NCBI GenBank assembly: GCA_019915015.1
Contig: JAHBBC010000004.1
Location: 1,178,001 to 1,242,000, forward strand
Source: Auriscalpium vulgare
Lineage: Eukaryota > Basidiomycota > Agaricomycetes > Russulales > Auriscalpiaceae
Reading direction: 5' to 3'
Length of the DNA stretch: 64,000 nt
The translations under genes and the position numbers were made by a program. The stretch's first letter is position 1; each line of letters starts with the position of its first letter. The notes under the pieces were generated by a model, which worked only from the letters and a program-made list of their open reading frames with translations, was not told the origin of the DNA and searched no databases. Below are positions 21,610-31,896 of this stretch, piece after piece.

Positions 21610-22366
21610 CGTGGGTATGCGATGCATGTGCGTGGAGTCCACTGATAGCCAGCGTGGCGATAGTCTCCGTTGCCAACCTTGCACGGAGGACAGTCGTTCT
21701 GCCACCAAGGCGTAGCGACTGGGTGAGAAATATCAGGTCCGAATGGCTCTGTGGTGAGATACTTACACGTACCTCATCAGGCCTCGATGCCGATTCGTCG
21801 TGACTTCTTTGGCAGCAAAATTGATGATTGCGTAGGGCATAAAACGTCCCATGCATCTGCAAAGTCCGCCAAGGCGAGACGGCAAGAATACGGATGACAA
21901 AAATGCCTCGGTACACGCCCTGTTCATGTCAAATAGTATGCAGAGTTGGTGCCCATGAGCCTCTGATCCCGCGCAACAAGAAAACTGGCATTCTCACCAT
22001 CATTGTCAGCTCGGGAATCACGGCGAGCAATAGACACACCGAGAATTGTGGCACCCCCAGCGAGCGCAGGCACGCGACAGACCCCGTGTGCCACAGTACG
22101 GTTCACAAGGCTGTGGAATTCCCACAAGACGTCCAGGAATAGGACAGTGTCGAACATGACGGCACAGCTGTTGCGATGGGGATGAATTTGCCAGCGAAGG
22201 GGACGTACCGTGTACCGCGCGCGTATCTGGCGTTCGAGGAGTCAGGTCGTACGCCGCTTCAAGACATGCGATGAGCAAGGTCTGCAACGACGAGTACACG
22301 GAGAGAGACAAGTCACGCAACGCACCGAAATTTTGCGGCGATTGAAGGGTCCTTTCAGTTGTTCAT
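21610..22366 (-). pseudogene. 7-TM family copy F, degenerate and opposite in orientation
   Basis: Starting at the ATG at 22,366 the sequence reads MNN, then TGA (22,357-22,355) where all other copies have Trp, then KDPSIAAK. Exons 2-7 are missing. Shortly after, AGATACGCGCGC...GTACGTCCCC and CATCCCCATCG match the start of exon 8 of copy B. Later come a CLLLAVIPELTMM-like exon 9, the 14-nt micro-exon ATGCATGGGACGT (21,856-21,844) preceded by an AG acceptor, and a STHMHRIPTD equivalent of the copy B exon 13 motif STRMHRILTD. Order and sequence show that it derives from a B-type gene with a large internal deletion. Confidence 0.7.
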
Positions 22367-22399
22367 TGCACCGCAGAGGACGGGAGGATGGTATAGGAG

Positions 22400-23045
22400 G
22401 CGTAGATTGGGCTCCTAATTTATAACGCCATACCGCGTGCAAAGTCAATGGCCATACTCGCGCGCTGTCCACTGATAGCGCTTCACGCTAAATCAGACAG
22501 ACATGGTGCTCAAGTGAGTAGGGGCGCTCAGCGGCAAGAGCATCAGAACGCACAGGAAATTCCATGCTATGCATAGCCTGGGAAGAATGGAGATGGATTG
22601 CGTGCCCGGTAGCTAGGGATAAATGAACATGAGTTCGGCGGCTCTACGAGTCACAAGATGGTGGCTCTGGTATGACGAGAATCAGCGCAACAAAGCGATC
22701 ATGATCTCATACTGACCGGCAGGGAATTCATCGCGGAGGACGAAGCTGACGGCGAATCAGCGGGAATTCTGTACCTTAAGCCTTAGATATCCATCTTTGA
22801 CTGGGAACGGCCCGTATATGAAGCCGCTCATACAGGAGTCTGCGACAAACCTTTAGACTGAGAAGAGTCTTCAGCGGGCGGGTTCAACCGGGTCGTGACC
22901 ATGGGTCAACAGCCTGCTGGGCGTTTAGTTTCTATCGCAGAGGAAAGCACAGGCTTAGGCGCACCTGTAGGATAAGATAGGAAAATGCATGATGGTGGTG
23001 AATTAAACCTCGCGCGCGGTACGGTGACGGTCGGAGGCTGAGCGG
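22400..23045. other. intergenic, no gene seen
   Basis: Between the divergent 7-TM copies F and A. No convincing frame or repeat was noted. Confidence 0.4.
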
Positions 23046-23587
23046 CGCTGATGTCACGGTGACACGGCCTTGGTCACAGCAATTCCCATGTTGTCACGCG
23101 CGCTTGCCAGCGGTCTCCGACTCTGTTGGTCCGTGGAACACCGTTCCTTTCTCAGCTGCAGAATGAAAGACGTCTTTGGTTACTACCACCAGACGCGAGG
23201 ACGCGGACGAGCAGACTTGGAGGCTGCCGAACACAAACGCGAAGTCCAATGCCGCCTTCATCCCGGAGAAAATCCGACACCGAGACACTGACAGCGTCTC
23301 TCGCCGGCGTTGTGTTCTTTGCTAGTATGTTGTCATCCCTCTTATGTTACTCAAGCTCTGACGGGTGATCATCACTAGATAGCTTCCAATGATGTGACTT
23401 CGCTCCATATCACGCTGTTGTAGATGCTAGGAACCCAATCACCCTACTCACGGTCCTCATCGCGATGAATTCTTCCTTTCTACGTGCGTATAGGAATTGA
23501 CCCGCAGAGTTCAGATGGCAACAAGATGTCAAGTCCTGTTCATTGATGCCGTCTTGGCTCAGAACTTCAAAGGTGGGCATCTCCCCC

Positions 23588-23606
23588 GCCATAATAGACT
23601 AACCCG
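23588..23606 (+). promoter_or_regulatory. conserved TATA-like core promoter of 7-TM copies A, C and D
   Basis: (C/T)ATAATAGACTAACCC lies about 55-65 bases before the ATG in copies A (here), C (about 32,373) and D (about 40,696), in otherwise diverging upstream sequence. The following GTCCGA(A/G)T is also shared. Reading it as a TATA element is inference from position and composition. Confidence 0.5.
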
Positions 23607-23650
23607 TCCGAATCGACTTCCACGCCTGCCTTGTCCCTCGCAGTAAGGTC

Positions 23651-25243
23651 ATGAAGAATTGGAAGGACCCCAGCGTTGTTCTAGCCACGGAGCGTACGTA
23701 ATGTATGCAAGCGCTCCGACACTCATCTCGCTCACGCCGTCCTGTCTAGAGGCCTTCGTTCGGCTTTCCCATGTCTTGTTGGGCCTCATTCTGTACGTCT
23801 CCGAGTGATGCCATGCAAAACATTCGACACTGACACATTGCGCGGCCTCTGAAGGTGGGAGATCGTCACGACGTTCGACTACGATATCGACGTCTTGCGC
23901 GGGCGGCGGCGCTACCTTCCAACATTCTGGATTTACTTCACCTGCCGACTCTCCATGGCGGTGTCTTTGATCATCCTCATCATCACCAAGGACGTCGTAG
24001 GTCTGAATAACTGCACGGTGCGTCTTCCTATCATGCATCGCAGGTCTTTTCGAAACCAACCGGCTATTTGCAGGCATGGGACGCCTCGACCTACGTGCGT
24101 TCATACCCTCCCACTCCCCCCGCTCATCGCATGACGAGCATTCGTAGGTTTTCGGGTATCTCAGCCTCGGCCTAGCGTCTTTTCTCATATTGCTCCGAAT
24201 GTGAGCGCTCATCCCATCTTGCAAGTCCGTGGGATGTAAACTCATGAGGCTTTCAGTTTCGCCGTATGGCGGCGGCAACTGGCCGTCGTGGCGGTATCGA
24301 CTTTTCTGTGGGCCTCGAGCATTGCGCTCAATATCCGGTGTACGCCGTTTCTCTTCCGTTGCATACCCAACCGATCCTCACGAATCAGATAACACCCTAC
24401 CCAGATATTGTCATCGTAGGTTCATCCTTGCCGCGTCGCCGATAAAGTCGCTGATGACGAATTTTCTCGCGCCAGGTGCGTGCAGAATACGTGCCGGAAC
24501 TGGGAGAATGCGCGCCCGTCGACGCCGCACGGTCGATACTCAGCGGCATCGGCATCATCGGCTCCGACCTGGGGCTTCTCGTGATCATGCTGGTGGGCGT
24601 CTTGAAGCACCATAGGGACGTGCCCGCAGCGCCGCGGGGCTTTGGTGGTCTCTGGAGCTTGCTGTGGCACCAAGTGCGTGCGACGAATTGCGCGGCGCTG
24701 TGAATGTCGTACTCATAGAGCAACAGGGCGTCATTTGGCTTGGATTAGCGGCTACGGTTGAGGTGCCGACACTAGTGCGTTGTTCTTGGATACACTGCTC
24801 GTGCTCGGGGCTGATGGTTTCCCATTATCATAGGTGTTCATCATCCTGAATCTCAACGGTGCGTACGCATGATCGTCGAAGACCGATCTCTGACTGTCGC
24901 TTCAACAGACCCATGGGACGTGGTGCGTGCCTCCTTTTCGCTTGCATACATAAGACCTAGGCTCAGAAATTCATTCAGATGTTCGAAATTGTTACACGTG
25001 AGTGCTATTCAGCTCGCGGTCATTCCGCGACCGAATGATCATCATCATTCCAGTCGCGACGTTGTCCATAAGCGCTACCAGGATGTATCGCGTGCTCACT
25101 GATTACCGGCCGGGCACAGACCTTTTGTGCGTCTTTTTCATCCATCCCGCCACTCTTCGTGTGTCCGTAGCAACACTGACGCGCCCGTGCTCCAAGGCCG
25201 ATCCATCTGTCAGGACATACCGCTGTCGGCTCGCGGAACGTAA
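23651..25243 (+). CDS. seven-transmembrane family protein, copy A
   Basis: Fourteen exons join in frame to 288 residues: 23,651-23,693, 23,750-792, 23,855-24,017, 24,074-094, 24,148-200, 24,257-339, 24,405-415, 24,476-673, 24,727-774, 24,834-858, 24,909-922, 24,979-997, 25,054-126, 25,171-243. It starts MKNWKDPSVV, and seven hydrophobic segments are visible, with WEIVTTFDYDIDVLRGRRRY in the loop after TM1, FGGLWSLLWHQ before TM6, and FIILNLNDPWDVMFEI then SISATRMYRVLTDY at TM7. This belongs to a large Agaricomycete-specific membrane family whose members begin with a W-K-D-P motif; function is unknown. The C-terminal tail is short. It lies in a duplicated block and was probably copied together with its promoter. 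Confidence 0.75.
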
Positions 25244-25905
25244 CAAAGATTCATGCAAGCACTCTCGACGAAGCCACCCGGGTAGGGATGAATTCCGCAT
25301 GGGATTCCATCGAGATGGTGCCGGTGGAAACTACAGATGGCGGACGGGCACCGCCAGAACGGGCACATGATTGGGGGCTGGACGAGCGCACAATTATTTC
25401 GCGATGAGAACGATGAGACGGTTCGTGCGCGCTTGCATTAACATTGAATTGTATACTATATTTATTTGCTGTGGAATCCGCTCGAAGTGTCGAGAGTATG
25501 TTCTTGTCTCCCTCCCGTCACCACCTCGCGCTCTTCGCGTTGACAGCGCGCCCGGGCCCCGCTACCAATGAGCAGAGTCGTTCGTGCCGGAGGCCACTGT
25601 GCCCGACCGTCGGGTGCGCATGTCCCGCCAGCTTCGAGGCGACTCTGTGCATCGCGCACTGATTGAGCTATTAATGAAAATTGAGAGCGTCCCAGACGTG
25701 CCACGCGCCTCACCTTTCCTTTCCGTCCAATTCAGACGCGCCGAGCGCACCATCAACCGCAGCCCCTCGCCTCGTCTCGCCCTCGCCCGCGCAAAGGACA
25801 AGGTCATGGGCGCGCCTTTCGAGTGCGGATGGAGTACGTGTCTTGATCATTTCCTCTGAGGATGGCCTCGATACGTGCTCTGGGCCACGGTTCCAGAGAG
25901 TCCAG

Positions 25906-26530
25906 AATTCTATGTAGCATGTACAGTAGGCAACGATGGTCCTTAACTACGGGCTCTCTTCTGACCTCACATATGGAATTGTCGCCATTTCAAAGTCGGG
26001 AGACTGAGGAGGAAAAGCGCTCCTCCCCGTATTCAATTGGTCCAAAGTGATATCGTCCCAGTCATCAGCGCCATCAGCTCCGGACTGATTTCGGTTAGAT
26101 CAACCGACTCCAAAGCGCCATTTCCAGTTGACCAGTACGAAGATATGGCACGAGAATCATTCTGCAGGAAATGAAAATGGCCAACGTTACATCGTACCTC
26201 GTCAGTTTCTCTGGCACCAGGATGTTCGGAAGTGCCCAGAGTATCGCGCCGTGTCATCGAAGAATTCCGCACGTATATTGCGGGCTCCTGTGTGCCTAGC
26301 ACTTCTGGTGCAGCTGATGCTCGCGTGCTGTGAACTGGACGTCTTTCTGACGACCGAGCAGTGTTTGCTAGGTCAGCGCGCTGCCGCCGAATACACCAAA
26401 AGCCTGAGGGTCCTGCGGCACACTCGGGCATGCAGTTTCGTGTCAATATAAATTTGTCGGGTGGAAGAGTTGTTAGATTACTCTCCTGGAACTACAAGCA
26501 GATTGGAGATGAGAGGAGGAAACGCATGAG
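25906..26530. other. no assignable gene
   Basis: A 137-codon - strand frame (26,446-26,033) ends VDLTEISPELMALMTGTISL but has no recognisable domain and may be a terminal exon or chance. Confidence 0.3.
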
Positions 26531-26544
26531 TACGCGACTCGGAT

Positions 26545-26880
26545 GAGGGCCCATGATACCGGTTTCCGGGGTCCGGCGCTGCATTCGCGGCTCGAAGTCG
26601 TCACCGGCCGGCGGCCCTGCCAATCTACCCCCGTGTTCCTCTCACTGCCCTCCGACTCGGGCCCTTGCAATCTCACGTACGCCAGGATCGTGTTCATTTC
26701 AAGTGACGGGCTCACTCTGTGGCTGCCAGCACGGGGCGCAGGACGGCCTCCACGTATCGTGCTGGCACGGAGTACGGTGGGGATGCGGTGTTGATCATGG
26801 ATGACTGGCAGACGGAATGGAGCAGTTCGATGTGGTCCATGGTGCGCAACCATCTCTTCGTCCAGCCTGCTTGACTGATC
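26545..26880 (+). pseudogene. fragment of an unrecognised gene, second copy at the right edge
   Basis: Read across two frames, the stretch gives VFLSLPSDSGPCNLTYARIV, then GTEYGGDAVLIMDDWQTEWS, then SMVRNHLFVQP, followed by a TGA and shifted remnants such as YPYPGSDWNTTYPT. The frames differ, so it is broken. Matching DNA (CCTCTCA.TGC..TC.ACTCG.GCCCTT and TGCGCAA.CCATCTCTTCGTC) recurs at 63.7-64.0 kb. The family is not recognised; the style suggests an extracellular beta-rich domain, which is a guess. Confidence 0.45.
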
Positions 26881-27371
26881 TCAACCTACTGGCAGCTCCT
26901 TACCCGTATCCCGGCTCCGACTGGAACACCACCTACCCGACCTGATTCCTGTCCTCCTCGGCGTACTACGCTATCGTTTGTTCCACGCGCCTATAGCCTC
27001 AGAACAAACCCTCCAACTGATGGGTGACATCCATCGCCAACGCGGGCAGGGACATCGCAAGCATGGCCGTACTTTCTGTCGAGATGGTCTTGTACTAGTT
27101 GCTCATATCTATGGATACGTGTGTTCCCAGTCATTCCGAGTTATCTCCGCACCTCTTGTCTTCCCAACGGGCCGTATTTTCCGAGCCGCTAACGGCAGCG
27201 CGTCTATTCCTTGTCCTCCGCATCCCGAATACAATAGCGCGGAGCACACCTCACCACCCGCCATCGCGTTGCTATCAACTCGCCGGTCTATAGCTACTAT
27301 CAAGTCCTCCGTGCGTCCTGCCCGCGTATCCGCTATTCTATCACTAACTTGATCATACCCTTTCAAACGTC

Positions 27372-28440
27372 ATGCTGTCTCCCTGCCATTCCAACTTCCT
27401 CGACCTCGAATCTCCGGCTTCAGATACAGAGAAGCACGAATCGTCGCTGCCTGTTGAAATATACATCGATGTAGCCCGCGTATGCGACGTGAAGCCCGTC
27501 CAGCCCTCATTCAGCTCGCGCGCCACGCTGCTCGCTCTGCCGCCGCCGCCCAAACCACATCCAACCCACGTAGTCGACGGAGGACGAAGAGCGTGGTGTA
27601 CTCTTGTTAGAGCGTGCGTCGCCACACGTTTCCCATTTGCTCTCGTACTAATGCACGCAAATTTAGCTGGCTTGCGTTCGCTGCGACATTCGGATACACG
27701 TACTCCTTCGGCGTATACTAAGACTTCTACACGCGCTCGCACGCCGCATCTGCGTCCCGCATCAGCTGGATCGGCTCGACGCAGTGCTTCTTGATTATCG
27801 CGACCGCAGGCAAGCTGCACGATATGGGTCACTTCCGCCACGTTGTCCTCACAGGGTCGATTATTTACACCTTCTCGTGAGCATGCACGCTTCTTTCCTG
27901 CATATGCATACCTAAGGCCGTCGTTGACAGACTGTTCATGCTTTCTTTTGCACGTCCGGAGAGCTATTACCAGCTCTTCCTGTCGCAAGGCGTCGGGATG
28001 GGTATCGGCGCGGGTTTGGTGTACGTCCCGTCGCTCGCGGTCCAGGCACAGCATTGGCGCGCACGCAGGAGCCTCGCTATGGGAATTGTGTCCAGCGGTG
28101 CGCTTCGCATATGCTCCGATTTTGTCCTGCTCTGACGACAGCTCGGCCTAGGCGTCCCCGCGGGCGGAATCATCTTCCCGATACTGCCGTTTGGGCCTCG
28201 CGCTCTCGCTGAGCTCGTTGAGTGCGCTGACGGGGCCGCCGATTGACGGAGCACTGCTCGGCGATACATTCCAGTGGTCGAAGCCTATCGCATTTAGTGG
28301 GGTATGTACATTTCTTTCCGTCGGTGCATCGTGGCCTGACCTCCTACCCTCTTGTGCAGATCATGATTTTAGTCGCTACTGGGCTGCTCATCGCAGCGCA
28401 AATCCTTCTCGTAAGGAGAAGAAAGACTGTCATTGTATAG
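27372..28440 (+). pseudogene. MFS monocarboxylate-type transporter (SLC16/MCH-like), decayed
   Basis: The start MLSPCHSNFLDLESPASDTE begins a hydrophilic N-terminus. Later exons give LAFAATFGYTYSFGVY, a TAA stop at 27,719-27,721 where the family has Gln (FGVYQDFYTR), then SRISWIGSTQCFLII, SYYQLFLSQGVGMGIGAGLV, VQAQHWRARRSLAMGIVSSG, then LGVPAGGIIFPI, and finally LTGPPIDGALLGDTFQWSKP and a last helix ending VRRRKTVIV before TAG at 28,438-28,440. The order of these motifs is that of fungal 12-TM MCT-like permeases. About 150 residues between GGIIFPI and the C-terminal domain are missing, and a frameshift lies near 28.12 kb. It cannot make a full transporter. Confidence 0.75.
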
Positions 28441-28449
28441 GTATACTAC

Positions 28450-30005
28450 GCTCATGGTAATTTATGATTTTTATGGACTTGGAGACTTTGAGACCGCCGA
28501 CCTGCCCGGAGGTGCACGTGACGAAGTTCTCAGGCACCACCGCAGAAATTCAAAAAACCCTGCCGCTCCTTGCCTCCATGCTCAAGGCCTGAATGTTGGT
28601 ACGCAGGGCCGTCGTCTCGGTTTGCGAATTTTCTGGAGGACCACGATGACAGTCAGTGGCTATTAATCTCTGCGTACGTACTGTTCGTCTTCTTCATGTT
28701 TCTCCTGCTGAGCTTTCTTAGCTGGCTAGCAATATCCGCGATCTCCGGCTGCACCTGCACCTTCCCAAACTACAAGGACCTGTACATGCGAGAACACGGC
28801 GCTTCCGCGATGAGTGTCAGCCGGATCCGCTCGATGTAAATTTTTGTCTTCCCTGTGACCATTTCAGACCCATCCGTCCGGCGAGCGCTCTCTCATTCCG
28901 TAAGTTATATGGACGCAGTGTTGACAGAGTTTCTTCTCCCCAGGCACATTTAAAGACGCTCAAGCCTGATAGACCGCAATCCCGCCGGGCCGGCTGTCAA
29001 CTGCGCGCGCCACTCGCCTACAATCGCGCTTACACCGGGTTAGGGAAGGCCGTCTAGCGTGAAGAGCTGCAGCGCCCACGCCCGCTCATGAAGGTCGCGT
29101 ACGCTTGGCGGTGAGATGGTCTGCCGGTGGCGACGGTGCCCGCTCGGGCTGAGGCGCACTTCTAATTTTTGGCTGTCACATCGGCAATCTTGCCTTCTCT
29201 AACGAGCACCAGGGGTCTGGAGACGACTAGGAATGGTACGCAACGCATCGCTATTTCTGAGCTTCCGGATTTGATTCAAACTCTATACATCGCCAGTAGA
29301 TCGCTCGGCGCTGTCTGTTGTTGCCGAATCATGATATCTATCTCGCCCTCAATGTTCGATCTTGCGCTGCCTGCGGTTTACTCGCTCGAGCTCGCTCCGA
29401 TTTAAACTGAATGTAGGGGACTTTCGGTCCGCGTGCATATGAGGGTGCGGAAAGTCCGGTGATAGCTGTTCGCTGGCTGCAATCTTATCTACTCAGATTT
29501 GATCTTTGTGCGTGGGCGTCAGTCTGCACCCGCCGAAGCCCCAACCACGCTCCCTTGGGTCCACAAATCTGATGACCTGAGCGCGTCGCGAAGCTGGCTC
29601 TCGTCATCCCAGGCTGAATTCATATGGTGCGGCGGGCATGTCGCCAAGCTACCCGGTACGCATTCCCTGTTCTCTCCCGCTCCACGCTTCTCAGATACTG
29701 TATAGCATCCGTGATCGATGCTCGTTCTATTTTACGATGAGCCGCCAGCCGCGATACCCCGCACTCGCATCACTTTCTGTGCAGAATTCACCGATTCGCT
29801 TTACGCTGACTGCGAGTTACGTTCTGGTGTCAGGACAGGTCAGTTTCAGCGGCGACGATTGCCTGATCTCGCGCCCTTGAAGCGCTAGCACAGAGCGCGC
29901 AGGACCGCGTGCTGGCTTGGTTTTCGGATGCCGTCCAGCTTTACATATAAGGAATCCATACACGACTAGCATCGCCTCCCGCAACTCTGCATCCCCCACG
30001 TCGTC
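28450..30005. other. no assignable gene; one hydrophobic fragment
   Basis: A frame around 28,650-28,838 contains LFVFFMFLLLSFLSWLAISA then NYKDLYMREHGASAMS and looks like a membrane-protein remnant, but the flanking exons cannot be placed. Near 29,418-29,458, GGACTTTCGG and CGGAAAGTCC form a short inverted repeat. The rest has only short frames. Confidence 0.35.
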
Positions 30006-30014
30006 CTCGCGGCG

Positions 30015-31755
30015 ATGACCAACTGGAAGGACCCTGTTGTCGCCGCAAAAACCTATCGTACGTTACCTGAAGCCCACCGTCAGTCTCACTGCCCGAGACT
30101 GACTTGCCATCGTAGAGGCGTATGTCAAGCTGACGCATGCCTTGCTGGGTCTCACCGTGTATGTGCATTTGCGCTCGTGCAATATCGGCCGTGTTGATCC
30201 CTCTTGTTTTGTGGAAGATGGGAAATTGCGACGACAAGCGACTATGAGATCGACGTCCTGCGTCGGAAACGGCCATACAGATGGACGATGTGGATTTACC
30301 TCTGCTGTCGTCTCTCTGCCCTAGGGTGCTTCACAGTCCTTGTAATCGAGAAGGATATCAGCGGGCAGCAGAAATGCAGAGTTGGTTCATTCGTAGTTTT
30401 CCAAATTCGTCGTGCTGAGGCCATCATCACAGGCTTGGGACCTCTCAGCTTACGTGTGTCTTGCATTTGACGTGGCTTACTGGATCTGGAGTTGATTGTT
30501 CACTAGGTCTTGGCATACTTCGCCCTGGGCTCTGCCTCGTTACTCATGCTACTTCGCATGTGCGTACAATCGTCGACACCATTTCAATTAATATCAAATT
30601 TCACTTGTCAGAGCCGCAATCTGGAAGCGGAATACCCTCATAACCACAGCATCCTTCGTTGTGTGGCTCACAGGCGTCGGGCTCAACATATGGTGTGCGT
30701 TGCGTTGCTTGTCGATCGCAGCGCCGTCTAATTACCTTTCACAGATCTTGTCATCGTACGCTTCTAATTACTCTCTACGCGGCGTATGCATTGACTTCCT
30801 CGCACGCCAGATACGCGCGCAGTACGTCCCCCTCGCGGGCGAATGCATCCCCATCGACTCTGCAAAATCCAGGCCTAGCATCATCGGCGTCGTCATGGTC
30901 GACACCATCCTATTCCTCGTCATGTTCGCGGGAATCCTCCGACACCGCGTCCGCGGGATTGGGACCACGGGCCTGTGGAGCGTTCTGTGGCACCAGGTGC
31001 GTCGCTGCTGCTCGTTTGCTCAGCCTGCAGCTTGTGCTGACGGCGGCACAGGGCCTGGTGTGGCTTTCTCTGGCGATCGTTTCGGAGCTGCCGGCGATCG
31101 TAAGCATATGTCGTGCTTGGTGCGCGAGACGGAGGCTTACCGGGACCTGTTTTTATAGGTCTTGACATTGCTTGACTTGGACGGTGCGTGTCAAGGTATC
31201 AACCCCTACGTAGGCTAGCCATCTCACTTGGGGCCACGTAGATGCATGGGACGTGGTATGTCATGCCTCACTGTCTTCCGCCAAGAACTTACCGCGCGTT
31301 ATCATTGAGATCTTTGAGGTTGTCACAGGTACGTGGAGCTCACCAGACGTTACATATGATATATGACTGGCTAATGTTCCTTGCCAAGTCTTTACAATGG
31401 CTATAGGTTCCACCCGCATGCATCGCATCCTCACGGATTGTTATTCCACTGATGAATTCTTGTGCGTATCGTCGCGTCTCTTCATCTCCCGCATCTCTCT
31501 GCGTCCGCGCTGGTCTTCCTCGTCTGACCGACGACATGTGATCTTTCGCGCAGGTCGGCGCACGCCATGTACCCGCCCGTAAAGGTGTACGTCCGGCAGA
31601 CTACTACAACATATGGCGACAGCGACACGCTTACGCAGAACATTGCGGTGGAGCTTGGAGCTTGGGAATTCAATCCCGATGGTACCGGTGGGTCAGGATG
31701 CGTGGAACGCACAGCAGAAAGGGTGGGCAGAGCGTCCTTAATCCTTTATAATTAG
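30015..31755 (+). CDS. seven-transmembrane family protein, copy B
   Basis: Fourteen exons in frame, 327 residues: 30,015-057, 30,116-158, 30,218-380, 30,433-453, 30,507-559, 30,612-694, 30,745-755, 30,811-996, 31,052-099, 31,159-183, 31,242-255, 31,310-328, 31,389-461, 31,554-755. Exon lengths equal those of copies A, D and E except exon 8 and the last. It starts MTNWKDPVVAAKTYQAYVKL. The loop after TM1 has IATTSDYEIDVLRRKRPYRW, and TM7 has TMAIGSTRMHRILTD. It has a polar cytoplasmic tail of about 65 residues rich in Thr/Gly. One weak donor (GTTGGT, intron 3) is present. Sequence is well diverged from A/C/D, so this is a separate lineage of the family; pseudogene F is its closest relative here. 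Function unknown. Confidence 0.75.
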
Positions 31756-31896
31756 TCATGCAGCATAAATATATTGGTTGGTATGCGGCGCCGGGGCATA
31801 ATGAAGCGTTGCGGGCGGTGGACCGGGCTAGACCAGTTGTCAGTTTCGCATATTCAGCGCATTCAATACCCATTAGTACTTCGTCCTGAGCGACTG

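Larger units (their letters stand above)
23046..25905. repeat. segmental duplication block of 7-TM copy A (partners 31.9-34.65 and 40.34-42.65 kb)
   Basis: It starts with GATGTCACGGTGACACGGCC, shared almost exactly with 31,899. The block carries about 600 bp of upstream DNA, the whole gene A and about 650 bp downstream, including GACAGCGCGCCCGGGCCCCG and CGTGCTCTGGGCCACGGTTC, both repeated at 34.3-34.6 kb. The third copy (D) shares the block from about 40,339 to 42,650. Confidence 0.85.
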
